A stretch of 64,000 nucleotides of DNA, taken from positions 124,001-188,000 of the forward strand of contig NZ_SOQZ01000005.1 in assembly GCF_004366715.1 (NCBI RefSeq). The letters are read 5' to 3'. The stretch is from Meridianimaribacter flavus. GTDB lineage: Bacteria > Bacteroidota > Bacteroidia > Flavobacteriales > Flavobacteriaceae. This document shows positions 17,143-25,235 of the stretch, piece after piece (positions within the stretch are counted from its first letter, which is position 1; the number at the start of each line of letters is the position of its first letter). The notes beneath the pieces were generated by a model. The model was given only the letters and a program-made list of their open reading frames with translations, made no database searches and was not told the DNA's origin. The position numbers and the translations under genes are program-made.

Positions 17143-18174
17143 ATGGAAAGCAATAGCCCAAAAATACTTTTAATATATACTGGTGGAACTATTGGGATGA
17201 TTAAAAACCCAAATACTGGAGCATTGAAGTCCTTTGACTTTAATAATCTGTTAAAACGTATTCCTGAATTAAAACTATTAGACTGTGATATAAGTACAAT
17301 ATCCTTTAAAGATCCAATAGATTCTTCAAACATGAATCCTGACTATTGGGTTCAAATAGCCGAAATTATAGAAGACAATTACGATAGCTTTGATGGGTTT
17401 GTAGTACTTCATGGCAGTGATACCATGAGCTATACAGCTTCAGCATTAAGTTTTATGTTAGAAAACTTAGCTAAACCTGTAATATTAACAGGGTCGCAAT
17501 TACCAATTGGTGATTTGCGTACCGATGCCAAAGAAAACTTGATAACCACAATTCAAATGGCATCGTTGCAAACTAGGAACAGACCATTAATAAGAGAGGT
17601 AGGGTTATATTTTGAATACAAATTATATAGAGGAAATCGTACAACTAAAATAAATGCAGAACATTTTGAAGCATTTGAGTCCTTAAATTATCCTCATTTA
17701 GCCGAATCTGGAGTACATATTAAGGTAAACCATGAAGACTTGTATAAACCAAATGCTAGAAAAAAGTTGGTTGTGCATAAATCTTTTGATAACAGTATTG
17801 CTTTAATAAAGCTGTTTCCAGGTATTTCGAAATCGGTTTTGGAATGCATGACACATAATCCTAATATAAAAGGTATTGTTTTAGAAACCTATGGAGCTGG
17901 TAATGCTACAACCGAAGATTGGTTTATAGACTTAATGGAATCTGCTATAAAAAAAGGGGTGCAAATTATAAATGTAACACAATGCTCAGGAGGAAGTGTC
18001 AATATGGGACAGTATGAAACCAGTTCGCAGCTTAAAAAAGCAGGTGTAATTTCAGGAAAAGACATTACAACCGAAGCTGCAATAGCAAAATTAATGTATA
18101 TGTTGGGAGAAAACATTTCTGCTAAAACGTTCAAAACCATATTTGAAACGCCTTTACGTGGAGAAATGTCTTAA
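17143..18174 (+). CDS. Type I L-asparaginase
   Basis: Hydrolyses L-asparagine to aspartate and ammonia. At 343 residues with no signal peptide it fits the cytoplasmic type I (AnsA) group. The N-terminal catalytic Thr motif LLIYTGGTIGMIKNP is at residues 8-22, and the second catalytic segment, VLHGSDTMSYTASALSFML, near 87-105, carries the Asp-Thr pair and Ser/Tyr of the family. A later QCSGGSVNMGQYE segment is also typical. It follows tatD by 5 nt. After it the strand leads to tRNA-Ser. Confidence 0.93.
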   Translation: MESNSPKILLIYTGGTIGMIKNPNTGALKSFDFNNLLKRIPELKLLDCDISTISFKDPIDSSNMNPDYWVQIAEIIEDNYDSFDGFVVLHGSDTMSYTASALSFMLENLAKPVILTGSQLPIGDLRTDAKENLITTIQMASLQTRNRPLIREVGLYFEYKLYRGNRTTKINAEHFEAFESLNYPHLAESGVHIKVNHEDLYKPNARKKLVVHKSFDNSIALIKLFPGISKSVLECMTHNPNIKGIVLETYGAGNATTEDWFIDLMESAIKKGVQIINVTQCSGGSVNMGQYETSSQLKKAGVISGKDITTEAAIAKLMYMLGENISAKTFKTIFETPLRGEMS

Positions 18175-18247
18175 AATTAACTTTCAAAATTTTAACATTC
18201 AAAGAATTTTTTGTTATTTGACCCACTGTAATTAAAGATAAAGTTAC

Positions 18248-18335
18248 AGAGAGGTGGCCGAGTGGTCGAAGGCGCACGCCTGGAAAGTGTGTATACGTCA
18301 AAAGCGTATCGAGGGTTCGAATCCCTTCCTCTCTG
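18248..18335 (+). tRNA. tRNA-Ser(GGA)
   Basis: An 88-nt class II tRNA. The acceptor stem AGAGAGG/CCTCTCT is perfect, the anticodon stem is CACGC/GTGTG, and the loop reads CTGGAAA with anticodon GGA at 18282-18284. The long variable arm and the TPsiC loop (GGTTCGAATCC) are present. The CCA end is not encoded. Confidence 0.97.
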
Positions 18336-18408
18336 CTGTTATTTTATTTTTAATTGTAATTTTTTTATATCTTTAACACTTTAACTAATAAAATTAAGAA
18401 TAAGAACA

Positions 18409-19191
18409 ATGAAAAGACTATTTTCTATCCTAGCCATAGCAGGAACCATGGCTTTCGGAACTGTTAATGCAAACGCATTTACTACAACTACAACTGCCGC
18501 AACAACAACTGTTGCAACTGTAACACAAGAAGAAGAGGCTGCAGCTCCTGCTGAAGAAGACCTTGGATTTCACCAAGAATTAAAGAAACGTTTTATTGAA
18601 GGTGGACCTGGGTTTATGGGAATTGTATTGCTATGTTTAATTTTAGGTTTAGCAATTGCAATTGAAAGAATTATCTTTTTAAACTTATCTACTACAAATA
18701 CTAAGAAATTAACTCAAAATGTAGAAGATGCATTAGCATCAGGTGGTATCGAAGCAGCTAAAGAAGTTTGCAGAAACACAAAAGGACCTGTTGCATCTAT
18801 TTTTTATCAAGGATTAGACAGAGCAGACGAAGATATCGATGCTGCTGAAAAAGCTGTTGTTGCCTATGGTGGAGTACAAATGGGACAATTAGAGAAAAAC
18901 GTATCATGGATTTCATTATTTATCGCATTGGCACCAATGCTTGGGTTCATGGGTACAGTAATTGGTATGATTCAAGCATTCGATAAAATTGAAGCAGCTG
19001 GTGACATGCAACCTTCTTTAGTAGCAGGTGGTATTAAAGTTGCCTTATTAACAACTGTATTCGGTCTTATTGTAGCAATTATACTTCAAATTTTCTACAA
19101 CTATATTATTGCAAAAATTGATAGTATCGTTAACGATATGGAAGATGCGTCTATTACATTAATGGACATGTTAGTAAAGCACAAAAAATAA
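18409..19191 (+). CDS. MotA/TolQ/ExbB proton channel family protein
   Basis: Stator subunit of an ExbB-type energy-transducing complex that uses the proton gradient to drive outer-membrane transport through TonB-like proteins. Its 260 residues start with a signal-peptide-like segment and a Thr/Ala-rich stretch (FTTTTTAATTTVATVT) that is longer than in enterobacterial ExbB. Three membrane helices follow: about 66-90, 158-180 and 210-232. The conserved LAPMLGFMGTVIGMIQAF and LLTTVFGLIVAI blocks are present. It is first in a four-gene operon (19216, 19662, 20282). In Bacteroidetes such clusters also serve nutrient uptake through SusC-like receptors (established for the group, inferred here). Confidence 0.92.
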   Translation: MKRLFSILAIAGTMAFGTVNANAFTTTTTAATTTVATVTQEEEAAAPAEEDLGFHQELKKRFIEGGPGFMGIVLLCLILGLAIAIERIIFLNLSTTNTKKLTQNVEDALASGGIEAAKEVCRNTKGPVASIFYQGLDRADEDIDAAEKAVVAYGGVQMGQLEKNVSWISLFIALAPMLGFMGTVIGMIQAFDKIEAAGDMQPSLVAGGIKVALLTTVFGLIVAIILQIFYNYIIAKIDSIVNDMEDASITLMDMLVKHKK

Positions 19192-19215
19192 TAAGCAATA
19201 AATTATAGAAAAATT

Positions 19216-19659
19216 ATGCATAAGATTTTAAAAATAGTAGCAGCTGTACTTAGTTTACTAGGTATTGTCTTCCTAATTAGAATTATTTCTAAAGGAGACG
19301 AAGCTATTAAAGCAGCTGCCTTAGAAGGAGATACAGCAATTGTAGATCCAATGGCAATAGTTACTTATATTGTTCTTGGACTCGTATTACTATTTGTTGT
19401 AGTGTTTGTGTTAAAAAATCTATTCACAAATACTGGATCCTTAAAAAACACGTTAATAGGAGTAGGCCTTTTTGCTGCTGTACTTATAATTGCATACGCA
19501 GTATCTGGTGGAGACACTAATACATATATGTACAATAACAAAGTAGCAACTGAAGGACAATCTCACATGGTAGGAGCTGGTTTAATTGCCTTCTACATAT
19601 TAATAATTGGAGCAGCTGCGGCAATGTTATTTGCTGGAGCAAAAAAAATGATTAAGTAA
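19216..19659 (+). CDS. Small integral membrane protein of the exbB-exbD operon
   Basis: I do not recognise a named family. The 147 residues contain about four membrane helices (4-24, 46-68, 79-97 and 119-140) with little loop sequence. It sits 24 nt after the exbB gene and 2 nt before the first exbD gene, which makes it part of the operon and a likely partner or assembly factor of the proton channel. The loop GGDTNTYMYNNKVATEGQSH (about 97-116) may face the periplasm. Confidence 0.8.
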   Translation: MHKILKIVAAVLSLLGIVFLIRIISKGDEAIKAAALEGDTAIVDPMAIVTYIVLGLVLLFVVVFVLKNLFTNTGSLKNTLIGVGLFAAVLIIAYAVSGGDTNTYMYNNKVATEGQSHMVGAGLIAFYILIIGAAAAMLFAGAKKMIK

Positions 19660-19661
19660 TT

Positions 19662-20264
19662 ATGGCAAAAAGATCAGCACCAGAAGTTAATGCAGGCTCA
19701 ATGGCTGATATTGCATTCTTACTTCTTATTTTCTTTTTGGTTACAACAACTATTGAGACTGATACAGGTTTAAATAGAAAGTTGCCTCCAATTGAAGAAA
19801 GTGAAGAAGATGTAATCATCAAGCAAAAAAATATTTTTACCGTACTTATTAATGGTAAAGACCAATTGCTTGTTGAGGACGAATTGATGGATCTTAAAGA
19901 TTTGCGTAAAGCTGCAGTAGAATTCCTTGATAATGGAGGAGGAACTGGAGAGGATGGATGTGACTATTGTAAAGGGAAAAGAGACCCTAAGTCATCTGAC
20001 AATCCTGATAAAGCTATCATATCTTTAAAGAACGAGCGTGAAACTACTTACAAGACTTATATTTCTGTTCAAAATGAGTTAGTAGCAGCATACAATGAAC
20101 TTAGAAATCGTAGAGCGCAAGAGCTTTACGGAACTTCATTTTTACAAATGCAAGCTAACTATGACGACGTAAACTGGGTTGGAAGTAAAGACAAGCTTAA
20201 AGAAAAGATTGAAAAGATAAAGATTGAGTACCCTCAAAAATTATCTGAAGTTCAACAAAAGTAA
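19662..20264 (+). CDS. ExbD/TolR biopolymer transport protein with long periplasmic insert
   Basis: Single-helix ExbD-type subunit. The N-terminal helix contains the essential proton-carrying Asp in SMADIAFLLLIFFLV (residues 13-27). The periplasmic part is long for ExbD: 200 residues against about 140 in E. coli. It carries an insert near residues 88-115, DNGGGTGEDGCDYCKGKRD, with a CxxC pair, and a charged helical tail. It starts 2 nt after the previous gene and is followed 17 nt later by a second ExbD gene. Two unlike ExbD proteins with one ExbB is a usual arrangement in Bacteroidetes. Confidence 0.9.
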   Translation: MAKRSAPEVNAGSMADIAFLLLIFFLVTTTIETDTGLNRKLPPIEESEEDVIIKQKNIFTVLINGKDQLLVEDELMDLKDLRKAAVEFLDNGGGTGEDGCDYCKGKRDPKSSDNPDKAIISLKNERETTYKTYISVQNELVAAYNELRNRRAQELYGTSFLQMQANYDDVNWVGSKDKLKEKIEKIKIEYPQKLSEVQQK

Positions 20265-20281
20265 TTTAGAAAACATAAGAT

Positions 20282-20764
20282 ATGTCTAAATTTAATAAGA
20301 AAAAATCAGGCGATTTACCAGCTATTTCAACTGCGTCTTTACCTGATATTGTATTTATGTTATTATTCTTCTTTATGGTTGCTACCGTAATGAGAGATAA
20401 TACCTTAAAAATTAAAAACGAATTACCAAGTGCTGACCAAGTTGAAAAGCTAGATAAAAAAGATTTGGTGATGTACATATACGTAGGACAACCTACAGAA
20501 AGATATCAAAGCCAATTTGGTAAAGAATCACGTATACAGTTAAATGATAAATTTGCTGATGTAAGTGATATAAAAGCTTTTATAGCTGCAGAACGAGCAT
20601 CTAAAAGAGAAGAACTAATCCCGTTTCTTACAACTGCTTTAAAAGTAGATAAAGAAGCAAATATGGGATTAATTGGAGATATTAAGCAGGAACTTAGAGA
20701 AGAGAATGCTTTAAAAATTAACTACACCACTAAACAAGGTGATATCTCTGCTAATAGAAAATAA
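20282..20764 (+). CDS. ExbD/TolR biopolymer transport protein, second copy
   Basis: Second ExbD-type subunit, 160 residues. The membrane helix holds the conserved Asp in SLPDIVFMLLFFFMVATVM (residues 18-36), preceded by a Lys-rich cytoplasmic start (MSKFNKKKSGDLPAIST). The periplasmic domain is shorter and lacks the CxxC insert of its neighbour. The last gene of the proton-channel operon, it is followed by a strong terminator at 20784. Confidence 0.92.
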   Translation: MSKFNKKKSGDLPAISTASLPDIVFMLLFFFMVATVMRDNTLKIKNELPSADQVEKLDKKDLVMYIYVGQPTERYQSQFGKESRIQLNDKFADVSDIKAFIAAERASKREELIPFLTTALKVDKEANMGLIGDIKQELREENALKINYTTKQGDISANRK

Positions 20765-20783
20765 TTTTATTTGTTAAATTTCT

Positions 20784-20819
20784 AAAACATCCTGGTTATT
20801 TTGATCAGGATGTTTTTTT
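20784..20819 (+). terminator. Terminator of the exbB-exbD operon
   Basis: AAAACATCCTG pairs with CAGGATGTTTT around an 11-nt loop and is followed by a T run. Confidence 0.85.
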
Positions 20820-20844
20820 ATACATTATATTTTAATCATTACCA

Positions 20845-20852
20845 TATATTTG
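20845..20852 (+). promoter_or_regulatory. -7 element right before the barrel gene
   Basis: TATATTTG is an exact TAnnTTTG match ending only 5 nt before the ATG at 20858. If used, the mRNA would be leaderless or nearly so. Confidence 0.5.
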
Positions 20853-20857
20853 TATAA

Positions 20858-21550
20858 ATGAATCTCAAACTCCTATTTGCATTTCTATTGTTGTCACAAT
20901 TTGTATTGGGACAAACTACTAACGATTCTACTCTAGTTGATTCTCGTTATAGAGAAGACCAATTTTATGTTTCGGCAACTTATAACTTACTAGCAAATAA
21001 ACACGAAGATGTTTCTCAAAGAGGCTTTTCTAGTGGTTTTCATTTGGGCTTTATAAGGGATATGCCTATCAATAAAAAGAGAAATGTAGCTGTTGGTTTA
21101 GGTATTGGTTTATCAGCCAATTCTTATAATCAAAATCTATTAATCGATGAAATTCCTGGAGGATATACATATACTGTTTTAGATGAAGACGAAACGTCTT
21201 TTTCAAAGAATAAATTTACTACCTATGTTCTTGAGGTACCACTAGAATTTAGATGGAGGACATCTGACGCCTCTACATATAAGTTTTGGAGGATTTATTC
21301 AGGACTGAAATTTGGTTACGTTTTTGCTAATTCTACAAAGTTTAAAGGCAATTCAGAAACCATTAAGCTTACTAATGTTTCTGACTTCAATACAATTCAA
21401 TATGGCTTGACCTTTAGCGCAGGTTATGACACTTGGAATATTCATTTTTACTATGCTTTAAATCCAATCTTTGAAAGTAGTGCGAAAATTGAAGATTCTA
21501 CTATTGACATGTCAGTTGCCAGAATTGGAATAATGTTTTACATTTTATAG
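20858..21550 (+). CDS. Outer-membrane beta-barrel protein (porin/PorT-like family)
   Basis: Secreted barrel protein of 230 residues with a Sec signal peptide (MNLKLLFAFLLLSQFVLG, then Q). The mature protein shows repeated amphipathic strands (DQFYVSATYNLL, GFSSGFHLGFIRDM, NVAVGLGIGLSANSYN) and ends in VARIGIMFYIL. The overall pattern resembles the PorT-like family, one member of which is a T9SS component, but I cannot separate PorT itself from other porin-family paralogues by eye, so no symbol is given. It follows the ExbD operon terminator and overlaps the convergent membrane protein gene by 6 bases. Confidence 0.75.
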   Translation: MNLKLLFAFLLLSQFVLGQTTNDSTLVDSRYREDQFYVSATYNLLANKHEDVSQRGFSSGFHLGFIRDMPINKKRNVAVGLGIGLSANSYNQNLLIDEIPGGYTYTVLDEDETSFSKNKFTTYVLEVPLEFRWRTSDASTYKFWRIYSGLKFGYVFANSTKFKGNSETIKLTNVSDFNTIQYGLTFSAGYDTWNIHFYYALNPIFESSAKIEDSTIDMSVARIGIMFYIL

Positions 21551-22153
21551 CCAATAATTAAGTAAGATTAATTGTGGAATTAATCCAATAAAAAAGCCTA
21601 TAATTAGTTCTATGCTACTATGCGCTTTTAAATGCAGCCTAGAGCTTGCAATAGCGCCTAAAATGATACACATAAGTGCAATAGTACCATTAATATTTAT
21701 TTTAAAATGAATACCTATTGCAACTGCAAACATGAAAAAACCAGCTGCAGCTATCATATGTATACTTGCTTTAAATTTTAGAAAAGCCAAAATAAGACAC
21801 GTTATGGTTGAGCAAAGTACACCTACAAAAAAGTAGTATAATTCAGGAATTTCATTATAGGTTAAAACCCTATTTAAAACAAGTATTATGATTGCACTAT
21901 TAAGAATTAAAGGGATAATACGTTCTTGAGTTGTTTCAAGGTAAAAAGAGTCTATTTTTTTAATGGTTTTAAGTAGATAAAATAGCAATATAGGAAGTGC
22001 AATAGTGAGTATTGAAACCGAAAATAGTTTAGCTTTTACTATAGGAACAGGAATAAACCTAGGTGTTTTTGAAAAGTAAAAGATTACACCTAATAAAGGC
22101 ATTAAAACAGGATGGAAAATAAATGATATGGCTCTAAGAATATGGTTTATCAT
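21545..22153 (-). CDS. Integral membrane protein, PAP2-like, catalytic residues not evident
   Basis: 202 residues with about six membrane helices. The C-terminal ASSRLHLKAHSSIELIIGFFIG resembles the last conserved block of PAP2 phosphatases (SRxxxxxH...D), while the first histidine block is weak (KASIHMIAAAG) and the KxxxxxxRP motif is not recognisable. It may be a degenerate lipid phosphatase-like protein, and activity is doubtful. Its start overlaps the end of rpoN by 4 bases, so it is translated from the rpoN mRNA. Confidence 0.7.
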   Translation of the reverse strand: MINHILRAISFIFHPVLMPLLGVIFYFSKTPRFIPVPIVKAKLFSVSILTIALPILLFYLLKTIKKIDSFYLETTQERIIPLILNSAIIILVLNRVLTYNEIPELYYFFVGVLCSTITCLILAFLKFKASIHMIAAAGFFMFAVAIGIHFKININGTIALMCIILGAIASSRLHLKAHSSIELIIGFFIGLIPQLILLNYWL

Positions 22154-23616
22154 ATCTTTTTTCTCAATCGTGCCACAGGAATATCTAGTTGCTCTCTGTA
22201 TTTTGCTACAGTACGTCTAGCAATTGGATAGCCTTTTTCTTTTAAAATTGAAGCTAATTTTTCATCGGTTAGTGGTTTTCTTTTGTTTTCTTCTTCAATA
22301 ACCGTTTCTAGAATTTTTTTAATTTCTCTAGTTGAAACTTCTTCACCTTGGTCATTTGTCATCGACTCAGAGAAAAATTCCTTAATCAATTTAGTACCAT
22401 AAGGTGTATCTACATATTTACTATTAGCAACTCTTGATATTGTTGATACATCCATGTCTATTTCATCAGCAATATCTTTTAAAATCATTGGTCTTAACTT
22501 ACGTTCGTCACCTGTTAAAAAATACTCTTTTTGATAATGCATAATAGCACTCATGGTAACAAAAAGGGTTTGTTGACGTTGTTTAATAGCTTCAATAAAC
22601 CATTTTGCAGCATCTAGTTTTTGCTTAATGAAAAGCACAGCATCTTTTTGTGATTTGCTCTTGTCTTTAGATTCTTTATAGCCTTTCATCATGTTGCTAT
22701 ATTCTCTTGAAACATGAAGCTCAGGAGCGTTTCTTCCGTTTAAGGTAAGCTCAAGTTCGCCATCTACAATTTTAATAGCAAAATCTGGTACTACGTGTTC
22801 AACAATCCTATTATTACCAGCATAAGAACCACCAGGTTTTGGGTTAAGATGCTCAATTTCATCTATAGCATCTTTAAGCTGTACTTCGGTAATGTCAAAT
22901 TTTTGAAGTAGCTTTTTGTAATGCTTTTTGGTGAACTGTTCAAAAGCTTTATCAATAATATCAATAGCAAGTTCAACATCAGGTGTTTTTTCTTTTCTAT
23001 GTAGCTGAATGCTTAAACACTCTTGAAGGTTTCTTGCGCCAACACCAGCAGGATCTAGTTGATGTACTTTATGTAGTACTTTTTCAACCGATGCTTCATC
23101 AGTATACACACCTTGAGTAAATGCTAAATCGTCAACAATATCGTTTAAAGAACGACGTATGTATCCACTCTCATCAACGCTTCCAACTAAAAATTCAGCG
23201 ATTTCATATTCGTTATCATCTAGTCGGAATGTGTTTAACTGATTGGTTAAATGCTGAGTAAAAGAGGTTCCAGCAGCATAAGGTACATTTTTTTCTTCAT
23301 CGTCGCTACTGTAATTATTGGCTTGAGTCCTGTAGTCAGGAATATCATCATCACTCAAGTACTCATCTACATTTATGTCTTCGGCATTTATAGATTCGTT
23401 GTCATTATAGTCGTCAGCAGAGTTGTCAAATTCATCATATTTATCATCAAATTCATCTGATGATTCTTTACCACTTTCTAAAGCTGGGTTTTCTTCTAAT
23501 TCTTGCTTTAATCTTTGCTCAAACGCTTGTGTAGGCAACTGAATCAATTTCATTAATTGAATTTGTTGCGGAGACAACTTTTGTGATAATTTAAACTGTA
23601 AATACTGTTTAAGCAT
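22150..23616 (-). CDS. rpoN: RNA polymerase sigma-54 factor
   Basis: Alternative sigma factor that needs AAA+ activators. The 488 residues contain the Gln/Leu-rich region I (LKQYLQFKLSQKLSPQQIQL, residues 2-21), an acidic region II (about 50-110, many Asp), the core-binding region, the helix-turn-helix and the C-terminal RpoN box ARRTVAKYRE near residue 470 that recognises the -24 element. The 4-base overlap with the downstream membrane protein gene indicates an operon. No sigma-54 activator gene is in the window. Confidence 0.96.
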   Translation of the reverse strand: MLKQYLQFKLSQKLSPQQIQLMKLIQLPTQAFEQRLKQELEENPALESGKESSDEFDDKYDEFDNSADDYNDNESINAEDINVDEYLSDDDIPDYRTQANNYSSDDEEKNVPYAAGTSFTQHLTNQLNTFRLDDNEYEIAEFLVGSVDESGYIRRSLNDIVDDLAFTQGVYTDEASVEKVLHKVHQLDPAGVGARNLQECLSIQLHRKEKTPDVELAIDIIDKAFEQFTKKHYKKLLQKFDITEVQLKDAIDEIEHLNPKPGGSYAGNNRIVEHVVPDFAIKIVDGELELTLNGRNAPELHVSREYSNMMKGYKESKDKSKSQKDAVLFIKQKLDAAKWFIEAIKQRQQTLFVTMSAIMHYQKEYFLTGDERKLRPMILKDIADEIDMDVSTISRVANSKYVDTPYGTKLIKEFFSESMTNDQGEEVSTREIKKILETVIEEENKRKPLTDEKLASILKEKGYPIARRTVAKYREQLDIPVARLRKKI

Positions 23617-23642
23617 TGTGTTATTTGGGTTTAGAGTAAAAA

Positions 23643-23684
23643 TAAAAAAAACAATCTACATTATGTTAGAACGTAGATTGTTTT
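23643..23684 (-). terminator. Terminator of asnS
   Basis: AAAACAATCTAC pairs with GTAGATTGTTTT around a 13-nt loop, and on the minus strand a run of seven T follows. It isolates asnS from rpoN. Confidence 0.85.
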
Positions 23685-23762
23685 ATTTCATTATTTATTT
23701 TGAAGTGATACATTTAATAAACATCTAGCGATATAAATTAAAAATCTCAGTGTCTTCTGCAA

Positions 23763-25196
23763 TTAGAATTCAGCATTTTGAGGTGTTCTTGGGTAAGGTA
23801 TAACATCTCTAATGTTACCCATTCCTGTAGCAAACATAACTAAACGCTCAAAACCTAATCCAAATCCAGAGTGAACAGCAGTTCCGTATTTACGTAAATC
23901 TAAATACCACCATAGTTCTTCTTCTTCGATATCAAGTGCTTTCATTTTTTCTTTTAAAACGTCTAAACGCTCTTCACGTTGTGAACCACCTACAATTTCT
24001 CCAATTCCTGGGAATAAAATATCCATAGCTCTAACGGTTTTTCCGTCTTCATTTAAACGCATGTAAAATGCTTTAATGTTTGCAGGATAATCAAATAAGA
24101 TTACTGGGCATTTAAAGTGCTTTTCAACTAAATAACGCTCATGTTCGCTTTGCAAGTCCGCTCCCCATTCTTCAATAATATAATTGAATTTCTTTTTCTT
24201 GTTTGGCTTACTATTACGTAAAATATCTATGGCTTCAGTGTAACTTACACGCTTAAAGTTATTGTCTACAACAAATTTCAACTTTTCAATTAAGCTCATT
24301 TCGCTACGTTCAGCTTGAGGTTTTGTTTTTTCTTCGTCAAGTAAACGGTTTTCTAAAAATTTTAGGTCGTCCATGTTGTGTTCTAGAACATAGCTCAACA
24401 CCGATTTCATAAAATCTTCGGCTAAATCCATGTTGCCAGCTAAATCCATAAAAGCCACTTCTGGTTCTATCATCCAGAATTCAGCTAAGTGACGCGATGT
24501 GTTAGAATTTTCCGCTCTAAATGTTGGTCCAAATGTGTACACTTTACCTAATGACATTGCATAGGTTTCGGCCTCTAACTGACCAGAAACGGTTAAGTTG
24601 GTTTCTTTTCCAAAGAAATCTTCTTTGTAGTTTACTTTTCCATCTTCAGTCAATGGAGGGTTTTTAGCATCTAGAGCACTTACTCTAAACATTTCACCAG
24701 CACCTTCGGCATCACTACCTGTAATGATTGGTGTGTGCATGTAATAAAAACCATTTTCATTAAAGTACTTGTGAATAGCAAATGATAATGAAGAACGCAA
24801 GCGCATTACAGCGCTAAATGTACTTGTTCTTGTGCGCAAGTGTGCATTTTCACGTAAAAACTCAAACGAGTGTTTTTTAGGTTGAATAGGATATTCGTCT
24901 GGGTGAGAATCACCAAGAATATCAATGGTTTTAACCTGTATTTCTACACTTTGTCCTTTTCCTTGGCTTTCTACAAGTTCACCTTTTATATGTATTGCAG
25001 CACCAGTAGTTATGCGCTTTAAGGTGGCTTCGTCTGTGTTTTCAAAATCAACTACACATTGTATATTATTAATTGTAGAACCATCATTTAAAGCTATAAA
25101 ACGATTAGCTCTAAACGTTCTAACCCATCCTTTAATTTCAATGTCTTGTAGTGTAATGTCACTTGACAATAGTTCTGCAACAGTGTGTAATTTCAT
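23763..25196 (-). CDS. asnS: Asparagine--tRNA ligase
   Basis: Class II synthetase charging tRNA-Asn, 477 residues, the normal bacterial length. It has an N-terminal OB-fold anticodon-binding domain (about 15-100), then class II motif 2, FGPTFRAENSNTSRHLAEFW, near residue 222, and motif 3, GFGLGFERLVMFATGM, near 448. The segment SRHLAEFWMIEPE favours Asn over Asp specificity. It reads leftwards and is closed by a terminator. Confidence 0.96.
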   Translation of the reverse strand: MKLHTVAELLSSDITLQDIEIKGWVRTFRANRFIALNDGSTINNIQCVVDFENTDEATLKRITTGAAIHIKGELVESQGKGQSVEIQVKTIDILGDSHPDEYPIQPKKHSFEFLRENAHLRTRTSTFSAVMRLRSSLSFAIHKYFNENGFYYMHTPIITGSDAEGAGEMFRVSALDAKNPPLTEDGKVNYKEDFFGKETNLTVSGQLEAETYAMSLGKVYTFGPTFRAENSNTSRHLAEFWMIEPEVAFMDLAGNMDLAEDFMKSVLSYVLEHNMDDLKFLENRLLDEEKTKPQAERSEMSLIEKLKFVVDNNFKRVSYTEAIDILRNSKPNKKKKFNYIIEEWGADLQSEHERYLVEKHFKCPVILFDYPANIKAFYMRLNEDGKTVRAMDILFPGIGEIVGGSQREERLDVLKEKMKALDIEEEELWWYLDLRKYGTAVHSGFGLGFERLVMFATGMGNIRDVIPYPRTPQNAEF

Positions 25197-25235
25197 TTGA
25201 TATTAAATTTAAAATGCAAAGATAATTTTTTATGA

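Noticed and set aside
20858-21550. Naming the barrel gene porT/sprT
   Set aside because: The family resemblance is general; paralogous porin-family genes cannot be separated by eye, so no symbol was given.
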